A DNA stretch of 44,399 nt from Betaproteobacteria bacterium (GCA_025363575.1 JANYDM010000176.1:1-44399); one strand, 5' to 3'; shown: positions 26,171 through 34,520, numbered from the stretch's first letter. Translations and numbers: made by a program. The notes: generated by a model from the sequence alone, not told the origin.

Positions 26171-26485
26171 ATGCGGGCTGGTAAATCCAAATGCGCCATC
26201 GCCATCTTGCTGTGGTCGACGGCGGCGGCAACGCAGGCGTACGCGCAGCAACCCGCCGTCGCCATAGAGGCGACGACCGCCGACGGCGAAAAGGTGCTCT
26301 TGCGAGCGAACGGGCGCTGGGAATACGTGAACGCCGCCAGAGCCGTCGACGCCAAAAAGGTCGCCGATAGCTTTCCGGAAAACCACACGCGGCCAGCCGA
26401 CGCGCAGGGCTGCCTGTTCGGCATCGGGCGCTGCATCTTGCCCGGCGACAAGGATTTCAACCGCGGCTCCCTCGGACACCGCTGA
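26171..26485 (+). CDS. Small secreted protein of unknown function
   Basis: A 104-residue protein with a Sec signal peptide (basic MRAGKSK, hydrophobic CAIAILLWSTAAA, cleavage likely after AYA in QAYAQQP). The mature part begins with a strand-turn-strand unit, TTADGEKVLLRANGRWEYV, a DGxxVxLxxxGxWxY pattern seen in several short periplasmic protein families (DUF3157-like). It ends in a segment with two Cys (CLFGIGRC) that could form a disulfide. It starts nine bases after alaS and ends three bases before the PaaI-like gene, so the three are probably co-transcribed. I do not recognise a function. Confidence 0.72.
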   Translation: MRAGKSKCAIAILLWSTAAATQAYAQQPAVAIEATTADGEKVLLRANGRWEYVNAARAVDAKKVADSFPENHTRPADAQGCLFGIGRCILPGDKDFNRGSLGHR

Positions 26486-26488
26486 GCC

Positions 26489-26908
26489 GTGTTCCGGCCG
26501 GAAATCACGCCTGAGGTAATGAACGGACGCGGCGCGGGTTATCTACCGCGCCTGCTCGGCATCGAAGTCGTCAGCATCACTGCTGCAGGTCTGGTCGGGC
26601 GGCTGCCGGTGCGCTCCGACCTGCTCGCGCCAAATGGCTATCTGCACGCGGCTTCGGTGATCGCGCTGGCAGACACAATGGCGGGCTACGGCACTATTGC
26701 CAATCTGCCGGACGGCGCGACAATATTCACCACCATAGAACTAAAGTCGAATTTCCTCGGCACTGCGCGCGACGGCGTGATCAGTTGCACGGCAACGCCC
26801 GCGCATCTCGGCCGCATGACCCAGGTATGGGATGCAGTCGTGACCGACGAGAAGGAGCGCAAGATCGCGCTCTTTCGCTGCACACAAATGATCCTATACG
26901 AGAAGTAG
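26489..26908 (+). CDS. PaaI-family hotdog thioesterase
   Basis: A 139-residue single-hotdog protein. The central helix region GYLHAASVIALADTMAGYG corresponds to the HGG-xxxxxxD active-site helix of PaaI-type thioesterases, with the putative catalytic Asp in ALADTM and N(G) in LAPNGYLH. It is followed by FTTIELKSNFLGTAR and HLGRMTQVWDAVVTDEKER. Such enzymes cleave acyl-CoA thioesters, in some cases phenylacetyl-CoA-type or 1,4-dihydroxy-2-naphthoyl-CoA. The start is GTG at 26489, three bases after the small secreted-protein gene. It converges on the phosphohexomutase gene with a 6-base gap. Confidence 0.87.
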   Translation: MFRPEITPEVMNGRGAGYLPRLLGIEVVSITAAGLVGRLPVRSDLLAPNGYLHAASVIALADTMAGYGTIANLPDGATIFTTIELKSNFLGTARDGVISCTATPAHLGRMTQVWDAVVTDEKERKIALFRCTQMILYEK

Positions 26909-26914
26909 CTGCGC

Positions 26915-28291
26915 TCAGAACGGCAGTTGCGCGTCCGGTTTTGCAGCGAGCAGCACGCGCCGGAAATCTTCCTGTATCCGGCGCAGTGCAGCGGCACTAT
27001 CGGCTTCGAAGCGCAGCACAATCACCGGCGTGGTGTTGGAAGAGCGCGCCAGTCCGAAGCCGTCGGCGTATTCGACCCGCAGGCCGTCCACCGTATTGAT
27101 CTCGCGCGGATTGTCGAAGCGCGCCGTTTTCTGCATCTGCGCGATCAACGCGTAGTTCTCGCCCTCGCCGAGCTTGATCTGCAGTTCGGGCGTGCTGATT
27201 GCATCAGGCAATGCCTGCAACGCCGCGCCCGCTTCCACGGTGCGACTCACGATTTCGAGCAGCCGCGCGCCCGCATACAGCCCGTCGTCGAATCCGTACC
27301 AACGCTCCTTGAAGAACGTGTGGCCGCTCATTTCACCGGCGAGCAGCGCGCCGGTCTCCTTCAGCTTCGCTTTGATGAGCGAATGGCCGGTCTTCCACAT
27401 CAGCGCGTTGCCGCCGTGCTGTTCGATCCATGGCTTCAGATTGCGCGTCGATTTCACGTCGTAGATCACCGTCGCGCCCCGGTTGCGCGAGAGCACATCG
27501 GCCGCGAACAACATGAGCTGCCGGTCGGGATAGATGATGTCGCCGCGTTTCGTCACGACGCCGAGCCGGTCGCCGTCGCCGTCGAAAGCGAGGCCGATCT
27601 CGCAATCGGAATTACGCAGTATGGCGATCAAGTCCTGCAGGTTCGCCGGCACCGATGGATCGGGATGGTGATTGGGGAAATTGCCATCGACCTCGCAAAA
27701 TAATTCAGTGACGGTGCAGCCGAGGCGTCGATAGAGTTCGGGCGCGGTGGCGCCCGCCACGCCGTTGCCGCAATCGACAGCGATCTTCAGCGGACGGGCC
27801 AGCCTGATGTCGCCGGTGATGCGCTCCAGATAGTGGGGTGCGATATTTTCTACACGATAGCTGCCCGCACCGCTGGCGAGGCGGCCTTCCTCGGCGCGTG
27901 TGCGCAGTGCCTGGATTGCATCGCCGTAGAGAGTTTCGCCGGCCAGCACGATTTTGAGACCGTTGTAATCAGGCGGGTTGTGCGACCCGGTCAGCATCAC
28001 GCCCGACTGCGTGTCGAAATGATGCGCAGCGAAGTAGAGCATCGGGGTCGCAACACGACCGACATCGATGACATTCGCGCCCGCGGCGCGCAGCCCTTCG
28101 GCCAGCGCTTGCGAAAGTTCAGGGCCGGACAGGCGGCCGTCGCGGCCGACAGCGATGTCACGCCCGCCGCGTGCCAGCAGCTCGCTGCCGATGGCGCGGC
28201 CTGTCGTCGCGACTATTGCCGGAGTCAGCGTTTGGCCGACGATGCCGCGTATGTCGTAGGCTTTGAAAATTTCCGCAGGTAAGGTGGGCAT
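26915..28291 (-). CDS. Phosphomannomutase/phosphoglucomutase (AlgC-like)
   Basis: A 458-residue alpha-D-phosphohexomutase that interconverts 1- and 6-phosphates of mannose or glucose to supply nucleotide sugars for LPS, exopolysaccharide or glycogen. It has all four functional loops: phosphoserine Ser103 in TGSHNPPDYNG, the metal-binding DGDGDR (237-242), the sugar-binding GEMSGH (319-324) and the C-terminal phosphate-binding RSSNTTP. The N-terminus FKAYDIRGIVG is diagnostic. Length and motifs match Pseudomonas AlgC. It is downstream of the YheT-like gene (32-base gap, same strand). Confidence 0.95.
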   Translation of the reverse strand: MPTLPAEIFKAYDIRGIVGQTLTPAIVATTGRAIGSELLARGGRDIAVGRDGRLSGPELSQALAEGLRAAGANVIDVGRVATPMLYFAAHHFDTQSGVMLTGSHNPPDYNGLKIVLAGETLYGDAIQALRTRAEEGRLASGAGSYRVENIAPHYLERITGDIRLARPLKIAVDCGNGVAGATAPELYRRLGCTVTELFCEVDGNFPNHHPDPSVPANLQDLIAILRNSDCEIGLAFDGDGDRLGVVTKRGDIIYPDRQLMLFAADVLSRNRGATVIYDVKSTRNLKPWIEQHGGNALMWKTGHSLIKAKLKETGALLAGEMSGHTFFKERWYGFDDGLYAGARLLEIVSRTVEAGAALQALPDAISTPELQIKLGEGENYALIAQMQKTARFDNPREINTVDGLRVEYADGFGLARSSNTTPVIVLRFEADSAAALRRIQEDFRRVLLAAKPDAQLPF

Positions 28292-28323
28292 GCGCTAGTC
28301 GATCTTTCCTGCGGCAAATTGTC

Positions 28324-29292
28324 TCATGGCAGCGTGACGTTATCGTCAAAGAAACCCAGCACGCGCTGCGGCAGCCAGTCGAGGCGGCCCGGAAAACGTC
28401 CGGTCACGAACCCGACGTGGCCGCCGGTGGCCGGAAACTCCGCGGTGATTGCCGCCGACATCTCCTGCGGCGCCGGTAATGCCGCCGCAGGCAGGAAAGG
28501 ATCGTTGCGGGCATTGATGAGCAGCGTGGGCACCGCGACGTGGCGCAGCAGCGGTTTAGCGCTCGCGCGCGTCCAGTAATCGTCGGTATCGCGAAAGCCG
28601 TGCAACGGCGCAGTCACGACATTGTCGAAATCGCGCAGCGTGCGGGCGGCGAGCATGCACTTGCGGTCACACAAACCGGGAAAATCCGCGAGCTTGGCCA
28701 GCGTTTTTCGCCGCATGGTCGTCAGGAAGTTTTGCGTGTACACGCGGTTGAAGCCGCGGCCGAGCGCATCGCCGGATGCCATCAAATCGACGGGCGCGGA
28801 AATTGCCGCCGCTGCGTCGATCACGGACCGAGCCTCGCTGCGTTGTTCACCGAGCCACTTGAGCAGAGCATTGCCGCCGAGCGACACGCCGGCCGCGAAC
28901 ATGCGGTCACTGCCGATACGCAATCGCCGCAATACCCAGTCGATTTCCGCGCTGTCGCCGGAGTGATAGGCACGCGGCAGGCGGTTAAGCTCGCCGCTGC
29001 AGCCGCGAAAGTGCACGACGACGCCGCGCCAGCCGCGCGCTTCCACGGCGGCCATCATCGAGCCGGCATATTGGCTGCGCGAGCCGCCTTCCAATCCATG
29101 AAACATCACGACCAGCGGTGCGGATTTTTCCGGCTCCCGGTTTTGCGTCCAGTCGAGATCGATGAAATCGCCGTCCGGCGTGTCCCAGCGTTCGCGCCGC
29201 AATGGCACGCGCGGGTGCGGCGCGAGCAATGCCGCGTACAGGGTCTGCAGATGGCCGCCGGGCAGCCAGCGCGGTGCGCAATAGACTGACAT
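28324..29292 (-). CDS. YheT-family alpha/beta hydrolase
   Basis: A 322-residue hydrolase of the YheT/ABHD1-like family. Diagnostic are PRWLPGGHLQTLYAALL at the N-terminus, VVMFHGLEGGSRSQYAGSMM (oxyanion region), VVVHFRGCSGELNRLPRAYHSGD and the nucleophile elbow GVSLGG (Ser137); an Asp in NARNDPFLP and His in GGHVGFV complete a plausible triad. Family members are described as carboxylesterases but physiological substrates are poorly known. The start codon lies inside a perfect palindrome (29284-29297) and only 22 bases from the terminator of the upstream operon. Confidence 0.9.
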   Translation of the reverse strand: MSVYCAPRWLPGGHLQTLYAALLAPHPRVPLRRERWDTPDGDFIDLDWTQNREPEKSAPLVVMFHGLEGGSRSQYAGSMMAAVEARGWRGVVVHFRGCSGELNRLPRAYHSGDSAEIDWVLRRLRIGSDRMFAAGVSLGGNALLKWLGEQRSEARSVIDAAAAISAPVDLMASGDALGRGFNRVYTQNFLTTMRRKTLAKLADFPGLCDRKCMLAARTLRDFDNVVTAPLHGFRDTDDYWTRASAKPLLRHVAVPTLLINARNDPFLPAAALPAPQEMSAAITAEFPATGGHVGFVTGRFPGRLDWLPQRVLGFFDDNVTLP

Positions 29293-29297
29293 CAGTC
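29284..29297. promoter_or_regulatory. Palindrome spanning the YheT-like start codon
   Basis: GACTGA-CA-TCAGTC is a perfect inverted repeat with six-base arms and a two-base centre that includes the CAT (start codon on the minus strand). It could be a protein operator; a hairpin with a two-base loop is unfavourable. The functional meaning is unproven. Confidence 0.3.
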
Positions 29298-29314
29298 GCT
29301 AAGTTTGATAACGG

Positions 29315-29348
29315 AAAAAAAGCGGACCCGGTGAGGAGCCCGCTTTTT
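29315..29348 (-). terminator. Rho-independent terminator of the flavoprotein/aldolase operon
   Basis: AAAAAGCGG (29317-29325) pairs with CCGCTTTTT (29340-29348) around a 14-base loop. On the minus strand it lies 27 bases beyond the class II aldolase stop, with a U-run after the stem. The symmetrical A/T tracts could also allow termination from the other side. Confidence 0.8.
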
Positions 29349-29374
29349 GCGCAGTTGCGCTTTACGATCGCAGA

Positions 29375-30151
29375 TCAGTCGCGGTACGACGGATCGATTT
29401 TGTCGAGCTTGCGCAGTAGCGCAGGCCATTCGGTCAGGCCCCAGCGCCGGCGCACCCCGGGCTTGAACCCGTCATACGTTTGTTGGACGACTTCGGCGGG
29501 CGGCAGGCGGATTTCGGTATTGCACGACAGCGTCGTGACTTGCAGCTGGCACGCGCGCTCGAGACGGAACATGTTGTTGAAGCATTCGGGAATCGACGGT
29601 CCGATGGTCAGCAACCCGTGATTGCGCAGGATCATCGCTTCGCGTTCGCCGAGGTCCGCGACCAGGCGGGCTCGTTCGTCGAGATTCAAAGCGGGGCCTT
29701 CGTAGTCATGATAGGCAATGTCGCCGAAGCGCATCGCGCTTTGCGCGAGCGGCAGCAGGCCGGACTTCATCGCCGACACGGCCATGCCGGCCAGCGTGTG
29801 CGTATGAATCACGCAATCGACGTCATGACGCGCCGCGTGGACCGCGCTGTGGATGACGTAGCCCGCCTGGTTGATGCCGTATTCGGTCGCGTTGAAAATG
29901 ATCTTGCCGTCGATATCGATCTTGATCATGCTTGACGCAGTCATTTCCTCGTACAGCATGCCGTAGGGATTGATCAGGAACTGCTTGTCGGTGCCCGGCA
30001 CGCGCGCCGAAATGTGATTGGCGATCATTTCCGTCATGCCGAATACATGCATGAGCCGGTAGCAGGCGGCGAGGTTGACGCGGGTTTCCCATTCTTCCTT
30101 GCTGACTTGTTCGCGGACCGATTGGGATTTCTTGATCTGGGTGACGGGCAT
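29375..30151 (-). CDS. Class II aldolase/adducin family protein
   Basis: A 258-residue zinc-dependent aldolase-fold protein. Zinc ligands are His116 and His118 (CVIHTHTLAGMAV) and His178 (ILRNHGLLTIG); the acidic segment LYEEMTASSMIKID near residues 67-80 contains the likely catalytic Glu. Relatives include fuculose-phosphate aldolase, ribulose-phosphate epimerase and decarboxylases, so the reaction cannot be fixed. The start at 30151 (MPVTQIKK) follows GAGGAG with a seven-base spacer. It lies 61 bases downstream of the TcuA-like gene and is followed by a terminator, suggesting a two-gene catabolic unit. Confidence 0.9.
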   Translation of the reverse strand: MPVTQIKKSQSVREQVSKEEWETRVNLAACYRLMHVFGMTEMIANHISARVPGTDKQFLINPYGMLYEEMTASSMIKIDIDGKIIFNATEYGINQAGYVIHSAVHAARHDVDCVIHTHTLAGMAVSAMKSGLLPLAQSAMRFGDIAYHDYEGPALNLDERARLVADLGEREAMILRNHGLLTIGPSIPECFNNMFRLERACQLQVTTLSCNTEIRLPPAEVVQQTYDGFKPGVRRRWGLTEWPALLRKLDKIDPSYRD

Positions 30152-30212
30152 GACGCATCTCCTCAATTCACATGTATTCAGCGAGCAGCCGCAAGCGTAA
30201 CACGCGCACGCG

Positions 30213-31706
30213 CTACCTGGCAGCCGCGGCGGCGCTGGCGCCGGCCATTTTGCCGAAGACGGAGCCCGAGACGAGTCCGCTGCCGCCGGCATAGTTGTGA
30301 TAGAACAAGCCGCCGACGAGCTCGCCGGCGGCGAACAGGCCGGGCATCGGCTTGCCCGCAACGTCCTCGACCTGGCCGTTGGCGGGATCAATCTTGACGC
30401 CCCCGAACGTGAACGTCACGCCGCACGTGATCGCGTACGCTTCGTACGGCGGCGTATCGAGCACATTGGCCCAGTTCGTTTTCGGCACAGTCAGACCCAT
30501 GGTGCCGCGACCGTCCTTGACGGCGGGGTTGAACGTCACGTCGGTCTGCACGGCCTTGTTGTACGCCTTGAGCGTCGCCAGACAACGCTTGGGGTCGACA
30601 CCGTCGAGCTTGGCCACCAGCTCTTCGAGCGTATTGGCCGTGACTTTGGTCATCTGCTTGATGCGATATTCGTCGCGCAGCATATGCACCACCTTCTTGT
30701 CGAAGATCTGCCACGCGAACATATTCGGCTGGTCCATGATGACTTTGCCGTATTTCGCGTAAGTGTAGTTGCGAAAGTCCGCGCCTTCGTCGACGAAGCG
30801 CTCCCCGTTCGCGTTGACCATGACGCCGAGCGGGTAGCTGTGCTTCTGAAAGTTGTCGCCCACCGCGAGATCGCCGAAGGGCGGCGCATTTTGGTCCCAG
30901 CCGACCGCGTGGCAGCCGGACCAGTGCCCGTACGGCAACGCGCCCGCTTCGAGCGCCGAGCGGATGCCGACGCCGGTGTTGTAGCGCGTGCCGCGCACCT
31001 TGGCGAGGTCCCAGTTCGGACCCAGGTAACGCGCGCGCATTTCGGCGTTGGATTCGAAGCCGCCGCATGCCAGCACGACCGCCTTCGCGCGGATCTCCAC
31101 GGTCTTGCCCTGGCTGCGCGCCCGCACGCCTTTGACGCCGCTGTCGTCGGTGATGAGGCCGATGGCAGGTGTTTCGTAGTGAATTTGTATGCCTTCGCGC
31201 GCGCAGGCCTTGTGCTCGAGCTCGATGAGTCCCGGTCCGCCGCCCCAGGTTTCGCACGCGAGGCCGCCCCAGAACTTGAATTTGCCGTCGACCTTGAAAG
31301 CCTGCCGGCCGTAGGGCGCCTGAAACTTCACGCCTTTTTTGCGCATCCACACCATGGTTTCGAAACTTCGCCTGACGAGGATTTCGCACAGGTCCGGATC
31401 AGTGCGGTAATTGGTGATGCGGCCCATGTCATCAAAGTACTGGTCTTCGGTGTAAGTGCCGTAGTCACAGGTTTTCCGCTCGTCGTCCGTAATGTCGTAA
31501 AGCTGGGCCAGATCGTCGGCGCCGTTGAATACGATGCGCACCGCGCCCGCCGTATAACGGCTGTTGCCGCCGCAGTCATCGAGCGGGGCCGCCTCCAGCA
31601 TGATCACCCTGGCGCCGGCTTCGCGCGCCGCGAGCGCCGCGCAGCTCGCCGCGTTGCCTGCACCAATCACGATGACGTCGGGATTGCCAAAATCGACAGT
31701 GCTCAT
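30213..31706 (-). CDS. FAD-dependent dehydrogenase, tricarballylate dehydrogenase (TcuA)-like
   Basis: A 497-residue flavoprotein of the FAD-binding-2 (fumarate reductase/succinate dehydrogenase) superfamily. The Rossmann motif is VIVIGAGNAASCAALAAREA at 11-30 with acidic Glu38 in IMLEAAP; the second FAD segment is VVLACGGFESNAEM, and the C-terminus has GLFAAGELVGGLFYHNYAGG followed by GSGLVSG. Overall layout and length resemble TcuA, which oxidises tricarballylate to cis-aconitate, and 3-ketosteroid-dehydrogenase-like relatives. The TcuB electron-transfer and TcuC transport partners are not present nearby, so the substrate remains open. The ATG follows GAGGAAAAC, and TATAAT at 31831-31836 may be its promoter. 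Confidence 0.85.
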   Translation of the reverse strand: MSTVDFGNPDVIVIGAGNAASCAALAAREAGARVIMLEAAPLDDCGGNSRYTAGAVRIVFNGADDLAQLYDITDDERKTCDYGTYTEDQYFDDMGRITNYRTDPDLCEILVRRSFETMVWMRKKGVKFQAPYGRQAFKVDGKFKFWGGLACETWGGGPGLIELEHKACAREGIQIHYETPAIGLITDDSGVKGVRARSQGKTVEIRAKAVVLACGGFESNAEMRARYLGPNWDLAKVRGTRYNTGVGIRSALEAGALPYGHWSGCHAVGWDQNAPPFGDLAVGDNFQKHSYPLGVMVNANGERFVDEGADFRNYTYAKYGKVIMDQPNMFAWQIFDKKVVHMLRDEYRIKQMTKVTANTLEELVAKLDGVDPKRCLATLKAYNKAVQTDVTFNPAVKDGRGTMGLTVPKTNWANVLDTPPYEAYAITCGVTFTFGGVKIDPANGQVEDVAGKPMPGLFAAGELVGGLFYHNYAGGSGLVSGSVFGKMAGASAAAAAR

Positions 31707-31830
31707 TGTTTTCCTCGATGTGAATTCAGCGTATGTTTGCGGCGGCGCGCTGCTGCAGGAATCGGGCGCAAGCGGCTAATCGCAGGACATTGCCGGGTTT
31801 TAAACTAACGGTTTGACGCGGGATCGTTCG

Positions 31831-31836
31831 ATTATA
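31831..31836 (-). promoter_or_regulatory. TATAAT -10 candidate for the flavoprotein/aldolase operon
   Basis: A perfect TATAAT on the minus strand (plus strand ATTATA) gives a predicted leader of about 118 bases before the TcuA-like ATG at 31706. The -35 region, inside the end of the NTF2-like gene, is weak. Confidence 0.4.
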
Positions 31837-31849
31837 CCGCAGGGCCGCG

Positions 31850-32281
31850 CTAATGCAGTGTCTTGGGCGCGCGCTTGCCCTCGGCTTCCGGTGTTGCGGG
31901 AGCGGGCGACGCGTGGTGCACCACCATGCGCCAGCCGTTTTCGGTACGCATGTAGATATTCGTCGCAATCACGGGTTGGCGCGCGCGTGTCTCGCCGCCG
32001 GCCGTGATTTGCTCGTGTACGCTGTGCACGACCAGCGTCATGCCGTTGAGCGAGGTCTGCTGCTTTAATTTGAAGCGCAGGACCTGGCCGCCGGCGAAGA
32101 TCTGGCGCCACGCTTCGCGCACCTGCTCCGGGCCCGCCAGGCGCGGTCCGCCCGGGTGCACGCAAACGATGTCGTCTTCGTCCGCCCATATCTCCATCAT
32201 GGCGTCGAGATCGCCTTTCTCGAAAGCCTCGTAGAAAGCCGCTTCGGCGTCCTGCGGCGTGGCGAAGATCGCGCGCTTCAT
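31850..32281 (-). CDS. NTF2-like/SnoaL-type protein (DUF4440-like)
   Basis: A 143-residue alpha+beta cone-fold protein. The N-terminal helix DAEAAFYEAFEKGDLDAMMEIWADEDDIVCVHPGG and later HSVHEQITAGG...VIATNIYMRTENGWRMVVHHASPA are typical of small ketosteroid-isomerase-like proteins whose function is mostly unknown. The C-terminal 20 residues are Pro/Lys-rich and disordered-looking. Its start overlaps the waaF stop by four bases (ATGA), so it is translated as the last gene of ilvE-zf-CHCC-waaF-NTF2. Confidence 0.85.
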   Translation of the reverse strand: MKRAIFATPQDAEAAFYEAFEKGDLDAMMEIWADEDDIVCVHPGGPRLAGPEQVREAWRQIFAGGQVLRFKLKQQTSLNGMTLVVHSVHEQITAGGETRARQPVIATNIYMRTENGWRMVVHHASPAPATPEAEGKRAPKTLH

Positions 32282-33297
32282 GGCGTGGCGATTTTAGCAA
32301 AATCGATGCGCCGCCAAACCATCCCGGGCGTCAGCTGCATCATGCAGTTGAAATGTCCGAGCGGGCACTTGCGCTGGAAGCAGGGACTGCACGGCAGGTC
32401 AAGCTTGATCACGGTCGCGTGCGGCCCGCCCGGCGGAGTGAAGGCGGGGCTGCTCGACCCGAACAGCGCGAGCGTCGGCCTGTCGAGCGCCGCTGCGATA
32501 TGCATGAGGCCGGAGTCGTTGCTGATCACCAGACTCGCGCATGACAGCAGATCGATGGCGTCCGCCAGCGTGGTTTTGCCAGCAAGGTTGATGCAGGCGC
32601 CCGCGCTCAGGCGCACGATCTCGTCGCCAAGCGCCGCGTCGTTCGCCGAACCAGCCACCCACACTGCGTAGCCGGCGTCTGCAAGCTTGCGGGCGAGGTC
32701 CGCGAAGTACTGCGGGGGCCAGCGTTTTGCCGGGCCGAACTCGGCGCCCGGACACAGCGCGGCGACTGGACGCCGTAATGTAAGGCCGAGGCGGGCGAGC
32801 GTAGCGTCGCGTGTCGCGGCATCGACCGCAAGATGGGGCGCTGGCAGCGGGCGCGGCAGCGGCTGGCCGGGGGCTTCAGCCAGTGCCGCAAACCGTTCGA
32901 CCATCAACGGCAGCGCTGTCTTGTCGAGACGTCGTGCGTCGTTGAGCGCCAGCCAGCGCGCTTCGCCCACGAAGCCCGTGCGCAACGGAATGCCGGCGAG
33001 CCATGGGACCAGCGCCGACTTGAGGGAATTCGGCAGTACGATGGCCTGATCGTATTGTTGATGCGCGATTTCGCGCGCAAGACGATAGCGGCGTCCCAGC
33101 GCGACCTCGCCGTGTCCAAACGGGCTCGCCAGCGTCGCATGGATTTCGGGCATGCGCGCGAACAATCCATGCGTCCACGGCGGAGCAAGCCCATCCAGCG
33201 TCAATCCCGGATGGCGCTCGTGCAGGCGGCGGAACAGCGGTTGCGCGAGCACCGCATCGCCGACCCACGAAGGAGCTATGACGAGGATCCTCGTCAT
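32278..33297 (-). CDS. waaF: Lipopolysaccharide heptosyltransferase II
   Basis: A 339-residue GT9 glycosyltransferase that adds the second L-glycero-D-manno-heptose to the LPS inner core. Clear features are the N-terminal RILVIAPSWVGDAVLAQPLFRRL, ALCPGAEFGPAKRWPPQYFADLA in the middle, and the ADP-heptose-binding end LVISNDSGLMHIAAALDRPTLALFGSSSPAFTPP. A Cys-rich CSPCFQRKCPLGHFNCM near the C-terminus is usual in WaaF. It sits six bases after the CHCC zinc-ribbon gene and overlaps the NTF2-like gene. Its presence implies a heptose-containing Gram-negative LPS. Confidence 0.95.
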   Translation of the reverse strand: MTRILVIAPSWVGDAVLAQPLFRRLHERHPGLTLDGLAPPWTHGLFARMPEIHATLASPFGHGEVALGRRYRLAREIAHQQYDQAIVLPNSLKSALVPWLAGIPLRTGFVGEARWLALNDARRLDKTALPLMVERFAALAEAPGQPLPRPLPAPHLAVDAATRDATLARLGLTLRRPVAALCPGAEFGPAKRWPPQYFADLARKLADAGYAVWVAGSANDAALGDEIVRLSAGACINLAGKTTLADAIDLLSCASLVISNDSGLMHIAAALDRPTLALFGSSSPAFTPPGGPHATVIKLDLPCSPCFQRKCPLGHFNCMMQLTPGMVWRRIDFAKIATP

Positions 33298-33303
33298 AAG
33301 CCG

Positions 33304-33501
33304 TCAGTGCCCGGCGGGAGCGCCGCCCTTCAGCGTATATTGCGTGCCGCAATAAGGGCACAGCGCGCTGCCGGTTTTTTCAATCGGCAGAAAGACGCGC
33401 GGGTGCGCGTTCCACAGCAGCATCGCCGGCGTCGGGCAGTGCAGCGGCAAGTCCGCCGCAGTGACTTCGATGTGACGCGCTTTGTTGTCGGTCTGGGCCA
33501 T
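33304..33501 (-). CDS. Zinc-ribbon protein of the zf-CHCC family
   Basis: A 65-residue protein with the four zinc ligands Cys22, His33, Cys48 and Cys51 (HCPTP, NAHPRVFLPI, LCPYCGTQY). This fold is shared with the NDUFS6 subunit of mitochondrial complex I; stand-alone bacterial versions have no established role. It lies between ilvE (6-base gap) and waaF (6-base gap) on the same strand, an arrangement I associate with betaproteobacteria. Confidence 0.92.
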   Translation of the reverse strand: MAQTDNKARHIEVTAADLPLHCPTPAMLLWNAHPRVFLPIEKTGSALCPYCGTQYTLKGGAPAGH

Positions 33502-33507
33502 GCCGGA

Positions 33508-34434
33508 TTATGCGGCGACCGGCGCCAGCCAGTCGCGGTACTTGTTGTTTTTGCCATTGACGACGTCGAAAAACGCTTTTTGCAGCTTGGCAGTAACCGG
33601 GCCCATCTTGCCGGAGCCGATAAGGCGGCTGTCGACTTCGCGGATGGCCGTAACTTCAGCCGCGGTGCCGGTGAAAAATGCTTCGTCGGCAATGTAGAGA
33701 TCATCGCGCGTGATGCGTTTGGCTACCACCGTGTAGCCCATTTCTTCCGCCAGCGTGATGATCGACTGGCGCGTGATGCCGATTAGCGCGCTGGTCAGCT
33801 CGGGTTCGTAGATTTTGCCGTCCTTGACGATAAACAGGTTTTCACCCGAGCCTTCGGCGACGAAGCCGTCGACATCGAGCAGCAGGCCCTCATCATAGCC
33901 GTGTTCGGTGGCTTCGAGGTTCGCCAGTATCGAGTTGGCGTAGGTGCCCGAGTACTTGGCGCGGCACATCGAAACATTCACATGATGCCGCGCGAACGAG
34001 GAGGTTTTAACCCGGATGCCTTTCTCCAGCGCCTCCGGCCCAAGATACGCGCCCCACGGCCAGGCCGCGATGGCGACGTGAACGGTCGCGCCTTTGGGCG
34101 AAACGCCCATTTTTTCGGAGCCGTAAAATGCGATGGGGCGCAAATAGCAAGACTCGAGCTTGTTCGAGCGCACGACTTCCTTGTGCGCGGCCATGATGGT
34201 TGCCTTGTCGTAAGGAATTTTCATCATGTAGATATGCGCCGAGTTGAACAGGCGGTCGGTGTGCTCCTGAAGGCGGAAAATCGCGGTCCCGCCGGCCGTG
34301 TTGTAGGCGCGCAGGCCTTCGAATACGGCGAGCCCGTAGTGCAACGAATGGGTAAGCACGTGAGTATTGGCGTCGCGCCAGGGCACGAGCTTGCCGTCAT
34401 ACCAGATGTGCCCGTCACGATCAGCCATCGACAT
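33508..34434 (-). CDS. ilvE: Branched-chain amino acid aminotransferase
   Basis: A 308-residue fold-type IV PLP enzyme for the last step of valine, leucine and isoleucine synthesis. The pyridoxal Lys is Lys160 in CRAKYSGTYANSILAN; other signatures are HSLHYGLAVFEGLRAY (29-44), GYDEGLLLDVDGFVAEGSGENLF and FFTGTAAEVTAIREVD. The ATG at 34434 (MSMADRDG) is preferred, with GGAG eight bases upstream; a TTG six bases earlier is also in frame. It heads the minus-strand operon ilvE-zf-CHCC-waaF-NTF2 and has a TAGAAT -10 candidate. Confidence 0.96.
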   Translation of the reverse strand: MSMADRDGHIWYDGKLVPWRDANTHVLTHSLHYGLAVFEGLRAYNTAGGTAIFRLQEHTDRLFNSAHIYMMKIPYDKATIMAAHKEVVRSNKLESCYLRPIAFYGSEKMGVSPKGATVHVAIAAWPWGAYLGPEALEKGIRVKTSSFARHHVNVSMCRAKYSGTYANSILANLEATEHGYDEGLLLDVDGFVAEGSGENLFIVKDGKIYEPELTSALIGITRQSIITLAEEMGYTVVAKRITRDDLYIADEAFFTGTAAEVTAIREVDSRLIGSGKMGPVTAKLQKAFFDVVNGKNNKYRDWLAPVAA

Positions 34435-34460
34435 GTTCAATTGCTCCGGACAAAAGACGA

Positions 34461-34466
34461 ATTCTA
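34461..34466 (-). promoter_or_regulatory. ilvE -10 candidate
   Basis: TAGAAT on the minus strand (five of six matches) would start transcription about 20 bases before the ilvE ATG. The -35 region is weak. Confidence 0.4.
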
Positions 34467-34520
34467 GCGCATTTCATTTGGCGTCGTTCCATGCCGCACT
34501 CGCGAGAGCGCCCGCGCCCG

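Noticed and set aside
30297..31808. Plus-strand 503-codon open frame over the TcuA-like gene
   Set aside because: No recognisable motif and no codon-position pattern of its own; the opposite strand encodes a clear flavoprotein.
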